Source of the DNA: Chrysemys picta bellii
Lineage: Eukaryota > Chordata > Testudines > Emydidae
Direction of reading: 5' to 3'
NCBI RefSeq assembly: GCF_011386835.1
Contig: NC_088797.1
Span: 100,450,264-100,514,263 of the forward strand
DNA length: 64,000 nt
Of the stretch, positions 33,957 through 44,802 are shown in pieces; the stretch's first letter is position 1, and the number at the start of each line of letters is the position of its first letter. The position numbers and the translations under genes are program-made. The notes beneath the pieces were generated by a model. The model made no database searches. It had not been told where the DNA came from and saw only the letters and a list, made by a program, of their open reading frames with translations.

Positions 33957-36930
33957 CGGGCTCCTGGATTTCACTAAGGAAAAGAGAGTATAAAACAGGA
34001 AGCATTTTGTAATCTTCTTCAGTACTGATTTTGTATGGGAAGGAAAATCCTTTAAAACCGTTTTCTCTAAACATCAGTTACGCTGATTAATTATGCTATT
34101 GTAACTCTTCCTCTTAATAGTAATATAGAATAATCCTCTTAACTGGGGCATGCATTATGGGAAAAGAGTCTGTAGTCAAGACTTGTCACTATTTCACATT
34201 GAAAACTGCTATAACTGATACCTTCCTACATGCCCTGATTCTGTTACTGTTGGACTAGACTCTTTACTGGTCTGCTGGCATGTATCCTATTCCACTTCCA
34301 ACCTGTTGAAAATCATGTCACCTTTTACTGTTTTCATTTTTCTTATGTGATTCCTTTCATTAAGCTCCTTCATTGGCATCATGTTTCTCTTTGTATATAG
34401 TTTAAGGTTCTTACACAGTGAAAGACTCCTGTTTTCCCTTTTACCTGTCTAGTTTGGTTTCTGTATCTAGACCCAATCAGAATTTTTGTTCAACTTCTGG
34501 TTTGCTTTTAATATCCGCATTTTTGCCAAATCTGTGAGCGCTTTTTAATTCACATAGAGTTCTTTACCAGATTTGCATAATTTACTATCTAATGAAAGGA
34601 TGGTGAGGGTGTTAGTATCTTGTAACATCAGGTTCAATCCTACAGGTCCTTCATCCATGGAACTCCAGTGAAGTTTTGCACACTGCAGGTTTGAAGCATA
34701 TGCAGTTCTTTTGTGCTTTCATGTCATGGTTTTGTACAGCACTTTCATGATTGTGAAAAGTGCATTTTAAAATTCATACTTTGCAATAAAGTACTTAGAT
34801 TTCCTCATGTGAGTACTGAGGATTGTAAATTGCACACTTTTTCTAAATATAGGGAAATTCTATTTATTTATTACCAGATCTAGACAAGAATTTGGCTCTG
34901 AGAAAGAAATAATAATAATTCTGGTGAAACCCAGTACTAAAAAAAATCTGGGTGTGTTTATGCAGCAAGCAAAAAGTATAATATTTTTAGAAATAAAGGA
35001 AGCAGAGTGATTCATTAATGCAAATACGTATGCTGTAATTTTTCTTGCTTCTCCTAATGACTCAGAATGATAACTATAAATAATATATTGGCTTTATGTC
35101 ACTGTAAAAAAATCTTCTATGCATTACATTCTCAATTATTAACTTTTGCTTGGATTAATTTTGCTTCAATTAATTACATTAATTAAAAGTTTAAGGGGAT
35201 TGTTTTGTTAGACTTTATTAAACAGCCTTATGGAATTCATGACTAGAATTAAATTAATTACAATGGCAGGTAAAATCTTCATTATGGTATCTTCCCACAG
35301 CCAGTGGCATCTTGGTCCTGCAGGATTATTGCTTACAGTAGGTGAGCCAATGAAAAAGAGTAGAATATATGTTGCTGAGTGTGTCCCAGACACGTCATGT
35401 GTTTGCAGCTCCAACTGATGTTAGTGGGAATAGAGCACTCACCACCTCACAGAATCAGGCCATATTGATTAAACAAGTATAGATTTGTAGAAGCAAGAAA
35501 ACTAAGAAGTCATGAAGAGTTACACCTTAGTAAAGATTTAGGAACTGACCCTGATCTGATCTTATATGGTTCAAAATGTGGTTCTATTCTAACGAGTGGT
35601 ACTGCATAACCGTTGTGGGGATTAATGTCAAAATGTTTCTTTCTACCTGCCAGCGCTGCAAAATCTATGTGGAATCTGAAAGCTAAGATGGAGTCTTTAC
35701 TTCTCATGAATCGCCACCAGTAATAAAAGTTCTGCAGGCCAAACATTGCACTCATTGACAACTGTGAAATTTCATTGCTTTCACTAGGTTTTCACAATTA
35801 TAGCTGATTAGCACATAGGCCCTGATCTGGCAAACTGCTTCATATGGGAAAATCCTTACGCCCGCCTGGAGAAGTCTGTAGACTAAGGGCCCTTTTACCT
35901 CATTTTGTTCATGAGGCACAGGAAAGAATAGAAGCCAGCTCACTCACTCACTCTCAGCTCTGCTGGCTCGGTAATGCTAAACTGGGGTAAAAAGGGGTAA
36001 GAGCACATTTTAATCACTAGACTGAATAAAATCATGGATCAGATATGGTGAGTAAGAACGTGCCATTTTTACTAGTCACTCTTCAGTGTAGAACAGGACT
36101 GGTGTTTACAATTCCTCACAGTTTAGTATAAACTGTGAATTTTGTAAATATCCTATTTACCTCTTCTTTAAGATAATCACGGAAGATATGACCAAGTATA
36201 ACAGCAACCAGCAGGTGCTGCTTTATAAATGTAAATAAATTAATTTAATAGATAATTGTCTGAATTCAATCTTGCCAACTATCAGGATTTTATCATGAGT
36301 CTCGTGGTGTTTGGTGTTTTTCTTCAAGCCCCAGCTCTGGAGAGTAAAAAAGTAAGTTTCAAGCCTTCATAGTTACAGAGACAAGCTTGAAAATGTGAAC
36401 TTTAAAGCCTGATGGCAAATAAAAAACATCCAAAAATCTATTATTTTGAAAAGCTCATTTGGGAGGGGATTGAAAAAAGGGGCTGATTTATTATATTTGG
36501 TAATAGTGCAAACCTTTCCTTATTTTTCTTGTTAATGATAGATCACTGTAACATTGTTGAGTTAGTGGACCTGATTTTCCTCTCACTTATGAATCAGGAG
36601 TAATCTCAATAAAGTCAATTTAGTTGCTTAAAAGAATGCACCCATCTGCATGCGTTTAAATATCTTTCAGAATCTGGCCCTAAGAGCCCAATATGGTAAT
36701 GAGCTCTATCGGATGGATCCCCTACACCTGAGTTTATTGCTGGATTGGGGCCTTGATGAGAGGCAAAAAAGCCATACCAATTCCATTCCTCTAGCTCATT
36801 TATTAATGAACCAGCCTTCTACCCGCTGCTTCTCTTGCCCATGATATATTAGTAAAAGTCCTTCTTATCTCCTAGATCCCTTTAGTTAACATTAACTCAT
36901 TCTGTTTTAGGTTTTGCTACCATTCCCTCC
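33957..36930. other. A/T-rich intergenic DNA
   Basis: No coding region. Eroded palindromic-repeat phrases occur near 35380-35465 and 36560-36680 (for example ACTTATGAATCAGGAGTAATC). Frames of 60-83 codons lack motifs. Confidence 0.5.
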
Positions 36931-36938
36931 CCTCCCCA

Positions 36939-37229
36939 CAGCGGCGGCTCCCAGCACCAGCGCTCCAAGCGTGTGCCTGGGGCAGCAAGCCAAGGGGGGT
37001 GCCCTGCGAGGGCGGCAGTCAGGCAGCCTTCGGCGAATTGCCTGTGGGAGGTCCGCCAGTCCCGCGGATTCTGCAGCAATTCAGCGGCGGGTACGCCGAA
37101 GCCGCGGGACCGGCAGACCTTCCGCAGGCATGCCGCTGAATCTGCGGGACCGGGGACCTTCCACAGGCATGCCGCCAAAGGCAGCCTGCCTGCCGTGCTT
37201 GGGGCGGCAAACAGCTAGAGCCGCCTCTG
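36939..37229. mobile_element. hAT-type element, CAGCGGCGGCTC variant
   Basis: Ends are CAGCGGCGGCTC and TAGAGCCGCCTCTG. The flanks CCTCCCCA (36931-36938) and CCCCCCCA (37230-37237) match at 7 of 8. The interior is GC-rich and shares TGGGGCGGCA-type phrases with the CAGGGCCGGCTC family, so it is a related but separate subfamily. Frames inside (up to 164 codons) are repeat-derived. Confidence 0.78.
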
Positions 37230-37237
37230 CCCCCCCA

Positions 37238-38107
37238 CACACACACACATACATACAAACACAAGCCTGCCTGTACATTCTTGTTAAGCTTCCAATTTCC
37301 CCAACCCCACATTTTCTCTTTGCAGTAGTGATAAGAGACTTGATTTTTGTTTTATCTTCAGTTTTATGCACTCAGGTGTCTGGCAGGTTTTTGATTATTT
37401 TATTTTAAGTGAAATAAAACCTGCTCACCATGCAGGTTTTTTTTCAAGTTTTGACAGTCTATAAATTAATATGTCAAATGAGCTGCATTGAAAGTACTAG
37501 TGAAGCAGCTGTCATTTTCTTGTTGTTACTCTCCAGGAGCTTATATTCTTCTCTAGTCATTCATATTATTCGTGCCCTTGGACAGCATTGTAAGGTTCAT
37601 CTCACTGACACATATGTAAATGTGTGCTTCTCTTGTCTTTATTAATGGCATTCTCAAGTGTTTTACTTTACATCTGGCACGGCTGCAACTATCTAATGTT
37701 ATATAAAAGGCTAAAACTCTCCTAGTGTGTTATGAATAAAAAAACAATTATAATAACTTACATTTACTTAGTGCTTTTCACCCCACACAACCCCAAAGTA
37801 TTTTATAAACTGCATAGATACAAGAATCACTGCATCTCCTGCTGGAAGTGCAGGCACCGCGGGGATAAAACTTGGCCCCAAGAACAATTTAGGACACCAA
37901 GTGATTAAGAATACCATATCCAATTAAAGTACGGGATGAATTTAGGTTAGGCAGAATGTAATTATCAAAATGGAATTTGTGAACAGGTTAGCGTGTGAGA
38001 TACCTGTATACTTTGTGCTAGACTTTTCTCTGGTGAGGTGTTATGGGGAAAGTTTCTCTATGTTGGGTGCTTTGTTACCATGTATTAAAATCAAGGAAAT
38101 CATTTGA
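37238..38107. other. Intergenic DNA with a short CA run
   Basis: A short CA run (37237-37250) directly follows the hAT. Otherwise A/T-rich DNA with no recognisable gene or element. Confidence 0.5.
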
Positions 38108-38111
38108 AATA

Positions 38112-38319
38112 TGTAACACTGACAGACCGTGGTCGTCGGCAGACGGGATTGAACCTGGGGCCTCTGGAGCTTAGTGCAACCACCGCTAACACATGAGCTA
38201 AAAGCCAACAGCTTGTTAGCTAAGGCTGTAGAGCAGATTCATGAACCTGTCTCTCTCTCAGTGGTCTTGGTGCCACTAGATGGGACAGAATACCACACCC
38301 AAGAGATGTGTGGGTTACA
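38112..38319 (-). mobile_element. Short TG...CA element with internal tRNA-like module
   Basis: The 208-bp unit begins TGTAAC and ends GTTACA, flanked by AATA (38108-38111 and 38320-38323). On the minus strand it holds an A box (TAGCTCATGT, complement of 38191-38200) and a B box (GGTTCAATCCC, complement of 38145-38155) at tRNA-like distance. It could be a tRNA-derived SINE with inverted ends, or a small LTR-like element that took up a tRNA-like piece. The 4-bp duplication is short, so the borders are moderately sure. Confidence 0.6.
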
Positions 38320-38323
38320 AATA

Positions 38324-38750
38324 TAGGCGTCCCAACCACAAACTCCATGTGGTAGAGGGTGGTAACACTCAATGAGTGGCAAATACGACTCTGTGTGCCT
38401 GGTGTAAGCAATCAATCCCAAAAAGGGCCAATGGCTAATTGGATGGAGCATTTAGATGTAGGGCAGCTTTTGCCCTGAGAGCAGGAAATGACTCTCAGCT
38501 TCAGATGGTTCAGGCTTGGAACCTTTGGATGGAGCTGATCTAGGAGAAAGTAAACTCCAAATGAAAAAAGCCACAGGGTTAGCAAAGTGGGGCAGCACCA
38601 GCAGGCAATTTAGCTCCTTTGTGTATTATGGCTTTTTTTGTGCTCTAGTCATTTAAAACATGCTACCACACTGGAGGTAACCAATGCACCCATTTCTGGA
38701 CAATAGTGACAAATTGGCAAAGATCTGAGAATTTTCAACCTGGAAATTCA
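38324..38750. other. Intergenic DNA, nothing recognised
   Basis: No termini or coding that I can support; a decayed upstream part of the next LINE fragment is possible. Confidence 0.4.
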
Positions 38751-39298
38751 CTTACAGGTAGGTTAGGAGAGATGGTTGCGGGAATGACTAAAAGGAAAAT
38801 CCATATACTGTCTGCAGGAAACTAGATGTTGTGGAGGCAAAAGTAAAATCTTGAGAGATGGATTTAAAATTATTTGGCTTGAAGGAAAAAATGAATGGGG
38901 CTGTTATCATCAAAGAAGAGACTAACTGATAGCAGCATGGTTAATGATAGAGAGTAGGATTATTTGTGTAATGTCAGCACATGCTCGGCAACAAGGTTGC
39001 CCTATGGAAGAAAAGATGAGCTTTAGAAATGAGCTGGCTGAGTTGGTGGTTATGGTTGAGAGTAACACCTTGTGAGTGTAAAAGCAGCGGTATTCACCCA
39101 CGAAAGCTCATGCTCCTATACGTCTGTTAGTCTATAAGATGCCACAGGACTCTTTGCTCCAGACTAACACGGCTACCCCTTTGATACTTGAAACCTTGTG
39201 AGTGATTGGTGGTGATTTAAACTGCCATACTGGTGAAGGGACCCCAGTAGAAGGAGTAGTGGATAAAATTTGGCTTTGGCTAAGGAAATGCAGGAGCA
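38751..39298 (+). pseudogene. RTE-like LINE endonuclease fragment
   Basis: Across shifting frames this reads as an AP-type endonuclease of a non-LTR retrotransposon. YCLQETRCCGGKSKI (about 38805) is the LCVQETRW motif, followed by RDGFKIIWLEGK. A CQHMLG-like strand lies near 38975, then VIGGDLNCHTGEGTP (from 39205), the IGGDFNAHVGEG motif with the catalytic D and N kept. The enzyme nicks target DNA to prime reverse transcription. A retroposon (39079-39192) splits it, and an LTR-like sequence begins at ~39299 where the LINE ends. Stops and frameshifts make it inactive. It may be the 5' part of the same family as the LINE at 25.2-26.9 kb. Confidence 0.78.
39079..39192. repeat. Short retroposon with 12-bp target duplication
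   Basis: The 114-bp unit is flanked by the exact repeat ACCTTGTGAGTG (39067-39078 and 39193-39204). Its core CACGAAAGCTCATGCTCC...GTTAGTCTATAAGATGCCAC is related to 5972-6078. It sits inside the LINE endonuclease fragment and so is younger than it. Confidence 0.88.
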
Positions 39299-40105
39299 TG
39301 TGATGGTGTGTATCAGGCCCTCTGAGGCCCCCTGCTGGAAGCCTTGCAGCCCTGCCCCAGGAAAGAGCAGTAAAGGTGGGTCCTCCAGGCTACCTAGAGA
39401 GGCTGCAGGGAAGTAGCCAATCAGAGCCCAGCAGGCTCATATAAAGGGAGCTGCTGGACAGAACAGATCAGTTGCTGACTGGAGCCAAGGGAGGTGTTCA
39501 TGGCAAAGTGCAGGAGCTTCAGTACCTAGACAGAGCAGTTGCTGGTTAGAGCCAGAGGATCAAGGACTGTGCTCGTGGCTGATTATTGGTACTCAAGCAA
39601 AACTTTTCCCTGAGATGTAAGGGTGAAACTGAAGGTGCCAGGGCTAAGAAGGGAAGTGGTCAAGAGAAATGCAGCAGCAAGTAGCTAAAGGGAAGCATCA
39701 GGCAGCTGCTACTTACAGTGTCACTGGGTTGGAACATGGAGTAGTGAGCAGACCTGGTTCTCTCCCCCCGACCCTCACCTGCCACATTGAAGAGTGGCCA
39801 AAGCCCAGAGAAGGGAGTTTAACCAGGCCCAGAGAAGGGGGCAGAAGACCCCAAAGAGAGTCAGCATTTAATTGACCCTTGTTACCCCTGGAAGGGGATT
39901 GAACTGAACTAGTGGCTCAGCTGGTGTCAATAAGGCTCACTACAGAGTGAAGAGTCACCAGCAAGGGAGCCCCAGGGGCAGTGCTCCATAACAGAGCAGG
40001 GACCATTGAAAGTTAGCCCAGATGGGAGCTGAGAAATCACCTTGACAAGGAAATCAAAAGGTCGCAGACCACAGTGTAAGGCAGTCACCTGGATGTGGAA
40101 TTGGG
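39299..40105 (+). mobile_element. Probable Gypsy-type LTR and leader
   Basis: It begins TGTGATGGTG exactly where LINE coding stops, is moderately GC-rich, and carries a CCAAT box and a TATA box at promoter spacing (39417-39445). Related subrepeats occur near 39455-39590 (CAGATCAGTTGCTGACTGGAGCC and CAGAGCAGTTGCTGGTTAGAGCC share most bases). The gag-like frame follows. I cannot locate the LTR 3' end or a primer site. Confidence 0.5.
39417..39445 (+). promoter_or_regulatory. CCAAT and TATA boxes of the LTR-like region
   Basis: CCAAT (39417-39421) lies 17 bases before ATATAAA (39439-39445). Both fit an RNA polymerase II promoter for the Gypsy remnant. Confidence 0.55.
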
Positions 40106-40149
40106 TCAGCCAGAGGACTTGAGTAAGACTGGAGACTTTGGGTTGTCCC

Positions 40150-40935
40150 AGCTCAAATAACGCATAAACCTACTCTCTTTGAAGGGAATATTCACTGGGA
40201 GGTTTATTTGGCTCTGTTCAACCTCATAGACTAAATGAATGGCTGGGGAGGTGAACAAAAGGATGGCAGTTCTAGCAGCTAACTTGAGTGGCCCCTTTTG
40301 GTTCTGCTTATCTAGTACAAGCCCTTGATATATTTGGGGCCAGCCCTCAATCTGAGCTGGCCAGAGCACAACTCAAAGCAAGAAAAAGAGGGAAAGAAGA
40401 GACTTTATCTGAAAAAGCAGAGAACCTGCAGAGGCTTGTGCTCCTGGTATACACTGAGACCAGTGAGGACTTCAAGGATAAATTGGCCATGGACTGATTG
40501 ATTTATAGATGCTTAGCTGGGCTTGGATTTGCAGATCTAAATCAGCAAAAGGAAGCCAAAGATGGTCCAAGAGGTTATGGAATTTGCCACGGAACTTGAC
40601 TCTTTCCTTGCAGCAGTGCGCTGGAAGAGGAAGCAGCCACTATTCAGGAAGAGGGAAGCGTACAAATACAGATCTGGGTCTAGTATGTACAAAGGAAAAG
40701 GGGATTCTAATCTGGTTCATAACATTTTTAAACAATTAGAAAAAGTGATAATTCTAAAACAAGGGAAATTGTTTGCAAAAATAAAGGGAAGCAATTCAGT
40801 TAAATGCTACTACTGTGACAAATTGGCCACAAAAAGGACTGTTATAAATCTAAAGATCAAGCATCACAAATGTCTAATGAAAGTCCCTTTCCCAGTTAGG
40901 AAAACGGGGATGCCAAGCTGAACTATTTTTAGCTT
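40150..40935 (+). pseudogene. Ty3/Gypsy gag remnant
   Basis: Gag forms the particle that packages the retrotransposon RNA. The order fits the Gypsy gag family across several frames: PTLFEGNIHWEVYLALF (about 40170), then QALDIFGASPQSELARAQL and LSEKAENLQRLVLLVY (frame 40288-40497). A stop and an ATELDSFLAAVRWKRKQ-like helix (frame 40562-40921) follow. The frame ends in CYYCDK, a broken CCHC knuckle: the GH expected before the last Cys is changed and a frameshift separates that Cys. TGA at 40497 and other lesions inactivate it. No protease or polymerase follows, so the copy is truncated at ~40935. Confidence 0.72.
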
Positions 40936-43036
40936 AAATATTCAAAAAAAAAAATTCAGCCTGAGGGAAAGACCTTGTATAGAAATTTAAGCACAAATGG
41001 TTAACATTTGGCAAAATTATAAGCATTTCAAAACAGGGTCTTCTAATGGGAAGTGAGAGGTAATCTTAACTATAGGCAGCAGTACAAGCACCATGTATAA
41101 TTATAAATAGCTCCATCTATGAACTCCACCCACTCATTAGTCTCTTGCCAAAGCCATTAGGGTTTTACAAAAAAACAATGTAGTTGGCAAGGGATTAATG
41201 AGTGAGTGACATTGATATATAGAATTTATATATTACACACAAATACTGTTATATAAAGCAGATTAGAGCTTAGGTGGGGATAGGGCATTCCCACTTGCCT
41301 TAACCATTTTGTTCTCTGAAATCACTCAACTCTGTATTATAGCACCCATTTAGCTGAACCAGATATTTCCAGAGAATTAGGCAATCACAGTTCATTTTCC
41401 AGTCTTCCATTTAGCTTTATAATTACCTAGGATTGAATTCTCTGGCACCATACAATCTTTTCATCCACATACTCAAGTACTCTCTTGTCCTTGTGAATTA
41501 GGTTTTGGCTGTTAAATAATTAGATATTTTTGTAGTTTGATGAGATGAGAAAAAAAATTACTGGAAATTTATGAGCAGAAGATGGGATGTAGTGGATACT
41601 CCCATTTAAGATAAAAACATAGTACATTAGAAACACTGATAAAGCAGCCAATGTAATCTAGCTAGTTTGCTCCTTAGGTCACACATGAGCATCCAAAATC
41701 CCAAATATAGATAGACAGAGTGTGTCAACAAAGCCTAATTTAATATATTTTGGGGGTTTAGCAGTTTTTACCTTGAGCCAAACACCTATACCTTACCTTT
41801 ATCACATACACTGAGTAAAGGATAGCATATAGTAAAATATGCAAAAGAGAAAAATACTTTAAAGCATTAACATTAAATGTAACTAATGTATTAAAACACT
41901 TTCTCACACTATCGAAGTAAAAGTAGCCAGTTTAAGAAAAACAAGTTAATTGTAAATACCAAAATATTTGCTTTTTTTTCTTAATTTGTACTTTAGTTAT
42001 AAGTGAAAGGAAAGCTAAGTACACTTTGCCATTTTCAAAAATATCTCTCATACCCACCTGTTGTTAATAAAATAACGTATTGTGGGTTTCTTTCTTAAGA
42101 GAGGAAACCAAATTGCTTCAGGAACTTATGCTCTGTGCAAACTACATTGAAATGATCATCATATCATCAATGAAATGTAGTCACCTCTGAGGTGAAACAG
42201 GCAGTCGTTTAATAATGCACAGTAACACAACACAACGTTTAGAGACAGGCAACGAAAGCACTCCAAATCAAACTGAAACTGCAGAAGGAATTTAGGTAAG
42301 CAGAATTTAATTACCTGCATTACAATTTGGCCATGGGACTGACGTTAACACCCCTCCTCTTACAAAATGAGAGACAAAATCTGTCCTGAATACTAATGGT
42401 CTGTGTCCTGATTTTACATTTCATCTCAAAGATAATAGCTACAGTGTATAATCTTATAACTCACAACTACTGTTCCCAAGTCTCAGAAGAGGAAAGCAGA
42501 TTGGCAGGAATAAAAACTCAGATCAATCCTTGATCTTTGGACATACTTTTCTGAAGGTTTGGATAAATAAAATGCCTCTTTTCACCAAGGTTCTTTAAGA
42601 AAGTTGGGGCGTGAAATGTGCAGCATCCCTGACAGTAAAAGCTCCAGACTCATAAGATTAAAGTCCAAAAGTTCTCAGCTTACTTGGGGGTCAGTAGGAA
42701 GGAACCTATTGGAAGGGCCTAGGAAGTCAGTGTCATGGGGTGTTGGGAATCGGAGAAAGGGAGGTTGCAAGGTGTGTGTTCAGGATGAAGAAAGGATTAT
42801 AGACATTGGAAGGCAATAGGTTGCTGAGTTTTGTCTGCAAGTGAGTAATAGTATCAACTGAAGATGTCTGCAAGTTCCTGGGAGCCTTTAGTGGGAATGG
42901 TAGAGGAGCCAAAGGGGAGGAAAAGGGACCCTGTAAAGTTTTAGCTTTACCATCCAAATATCTTACCTTTTCAAAGGGAACCATCAAATTTTGGCATTTA
43001 AGCTTGCAGCATATTTGTGCAACAGTTTGGGGAAGT
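40936..43036. other. A/T-rich DNA with one hairpin
   Basis: No gene. An inverted pair CACTCATTAGTCTCTTGCCAA (41131-41152) and TTGGCAAGGGATTAATGAGTG (41184-41204) forms a hairpin with a ~31-base loop and may be a small MITE. Nothing else recognised. Confidence 0.5.
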
Positions 43037-43039
43037 TTA

Positions 43040-43295
43040 GGCCTGGTCTACACCTAAAACGTAGATCTGCTTAGCTATATCAGGGCTGTGAAAAATGGCA
43101 CAACCTGTTCGAGCTAGTTAGGTCAACCTAACCCCCACTGTAGAGGCAGCTAAGTCAATGAAAGAATTCATCCAGCGGCCTATGTACTACCTCTCAGAGA
43201 GGTGGATGATCAACATTGACAGAAAAACCCCTTCCCATCAATGTAGGAAGCATCTATATACATCAGTGCAGCTGCTGTGGGTAACCTGGGAGGTC
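43040..43295. mobile_element. MITE with Harbinger-like terminal sequence
   Basis: It begins GGCCTGGTCTACAC after TTA (43037-43039). The same 14 bases end the Harbinger element (complement of 33173-33186). Inside are GTTAGGTCAACCTAACCCCC and AGGTGGATGATCAACATTGAC, phrases of a turtle MITE I recognise. The right end is eroded, so the end coordinate is approximate. Confidence 0.6.
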
Positions 43296-44404
43296 GCTCT
43301 CCTGGGCTCTGAGTTTGGCACCTTGAAATTGTCTTTATTTTATTTTTTTAAAATTATAGACTATAACATCTGGTTTTTCCCTCTGAACTGCCTTAAAAGA
43401 TTCACTGGTCCCCATTTTTACAGACAACTTTGATTTTTCATTTTAATTTCCTTTCATTTTCTTCATGCTGATATTGCCCTTTCATAAATATTAGCATTTG
43501 AAAAGAAAATATCACATATTAAAATAACATAGCCACATTTCCTTGTTTCTCTGAGGAGAAATCCTATTTGACATCTCTTAAGACTATTGCATTCTGGATC
43601 TTTTTACATTCCTTTTCTTCTGCAGAGGATTTCATTTTATTTGGGTCTGAAATTTTCTGGTCTCTTCCCTGGAGACTTGGAAGTTTGAGTTCACATTGAA
43701 TTTTTCTACGTTATCATCCATTGAGAGACATGTCCTGCTCTAAGCAGCAGGCAGGCTATATTTAACGTTTACAGTTTTCATAGTTGATTAAACTGAATGT
43801 AATACTATCTGGCATTAATTTAACAAGTATAAACAAATCCAGACTTTCAACTCTTTGGGAAAAAAGTCAGGAAAGTGAAAAAGGTAACCTGAGACTACAT
43901 AATCTGGAATGAAGAGAGGCAACATAACAAAACACATTGAAAAGACTTTTAAGGATTAGTGTCATCATTAATTTGCCAAATTGGATGTCTAATAGTCAAA
44001 AATTAATGTCAGCAAGGAAAAATAATGTACCAGTCATTTGGCTTGAAACAGAAGAGAAAGTGTGTGGGTAACAAAACATGGGTAAGTAGTTGCTTTACAC
44101 ATACAGAGACCACATGTCTCTCTCAAAAATCTCTTCCAGGGTAGTATAATATCTCAGCGTTCAGAAGATAGCAAACACCTATATGCCACACAGGAAAATA
44201 TTTGGTAGGTATAAAGTTGCAATCATTTTTACACCGCATCCACTTGCTACAGCATAAGGTACTTTTGCTCTTAACACCCTTTTTTGGGGAGCCCGTTGGA
44301 GATGCTTCCCTTTGTTTCTCCACTCACAACTATCACTCTCTAGAACTTAGTGTAGAAAAACAGTCCTGAAGTTCAAGCTCAGTCAAAACCCATTGAGTCA
44401 ACAG
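43296..44404. other. A/T-rich intergenic DNA, nothing recognised
   Basis: No coding frame or element end that I can support. Confidence 0.55.
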
Positions 44405-44424
44405 GCATTTTGCCTTCTAACCTT

Positions 44425-44557
44425 TAGCCCAGTGATTAGAGCACTCATCCAGCATGTGGGAGGCCCAGGCTCAAATCCCTCCTCTGCCTGACATGAAGGA
44501 AGGATTTGAACTTTGGTTTCCTGGCTCTCAGATGAGTGCCCTTACCACTAGACTATA
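44425..44557. repeat. Palindromic repeat of two inverted tRNA-like arms
   Basis: The left arm has an A-box-like TAGCCCAGTGATTAGAGCAC and a B-box-like GGCTCAAATCCC. The right arm, read on the minus strand, repeats the layout with TAGTGGTAAGGGCACTCATC and AGTTCAAATCC. Together they fold into a long hairpin. It is neither a tRNA gene nor a standard SINE. Confidence 0.65.
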
Positions 44558-44669
44558 CATGCATTCCTTGTTGGTGTGGACTAATGCCTATTTAATTATT
44601 TAAGTGTGTTATACCCTGGGAAACAGCTTCAGCAGTAGAGACTGAGAGAAACCCACACAAGAATAGCCT

Positions 44670-44802
44670 ATAGTCAAGTAGTTTGATCACTCACCCGAAA
44701 GACAGGCAAACCTAGTTCAAATCTCTTCCCTGCATTAGGTTCAAAGGGAATTGTACTGTGGTCTCCCACATTGTGGATGAGCATCCTCACTACTGTAGTA
44801 GG
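44670..44802. repeat. Second palindromic tRNA-like repeat
   Basis: GTAGTTTGATCACTCACCCG...TAGTTCAAATCTC on the plus strand faces a complementary arm (ATGAGCATCCTCACTACTGTAG). It has the same design as 44425-44557 but is more eroded, 113 bp away. Confidence 0.55.

Noticed and set aside
44425..44484. Possible tRNA gene
   Set aside because: The A and B boxes are mutated and the sequence is one arm of a palindromic repeat.
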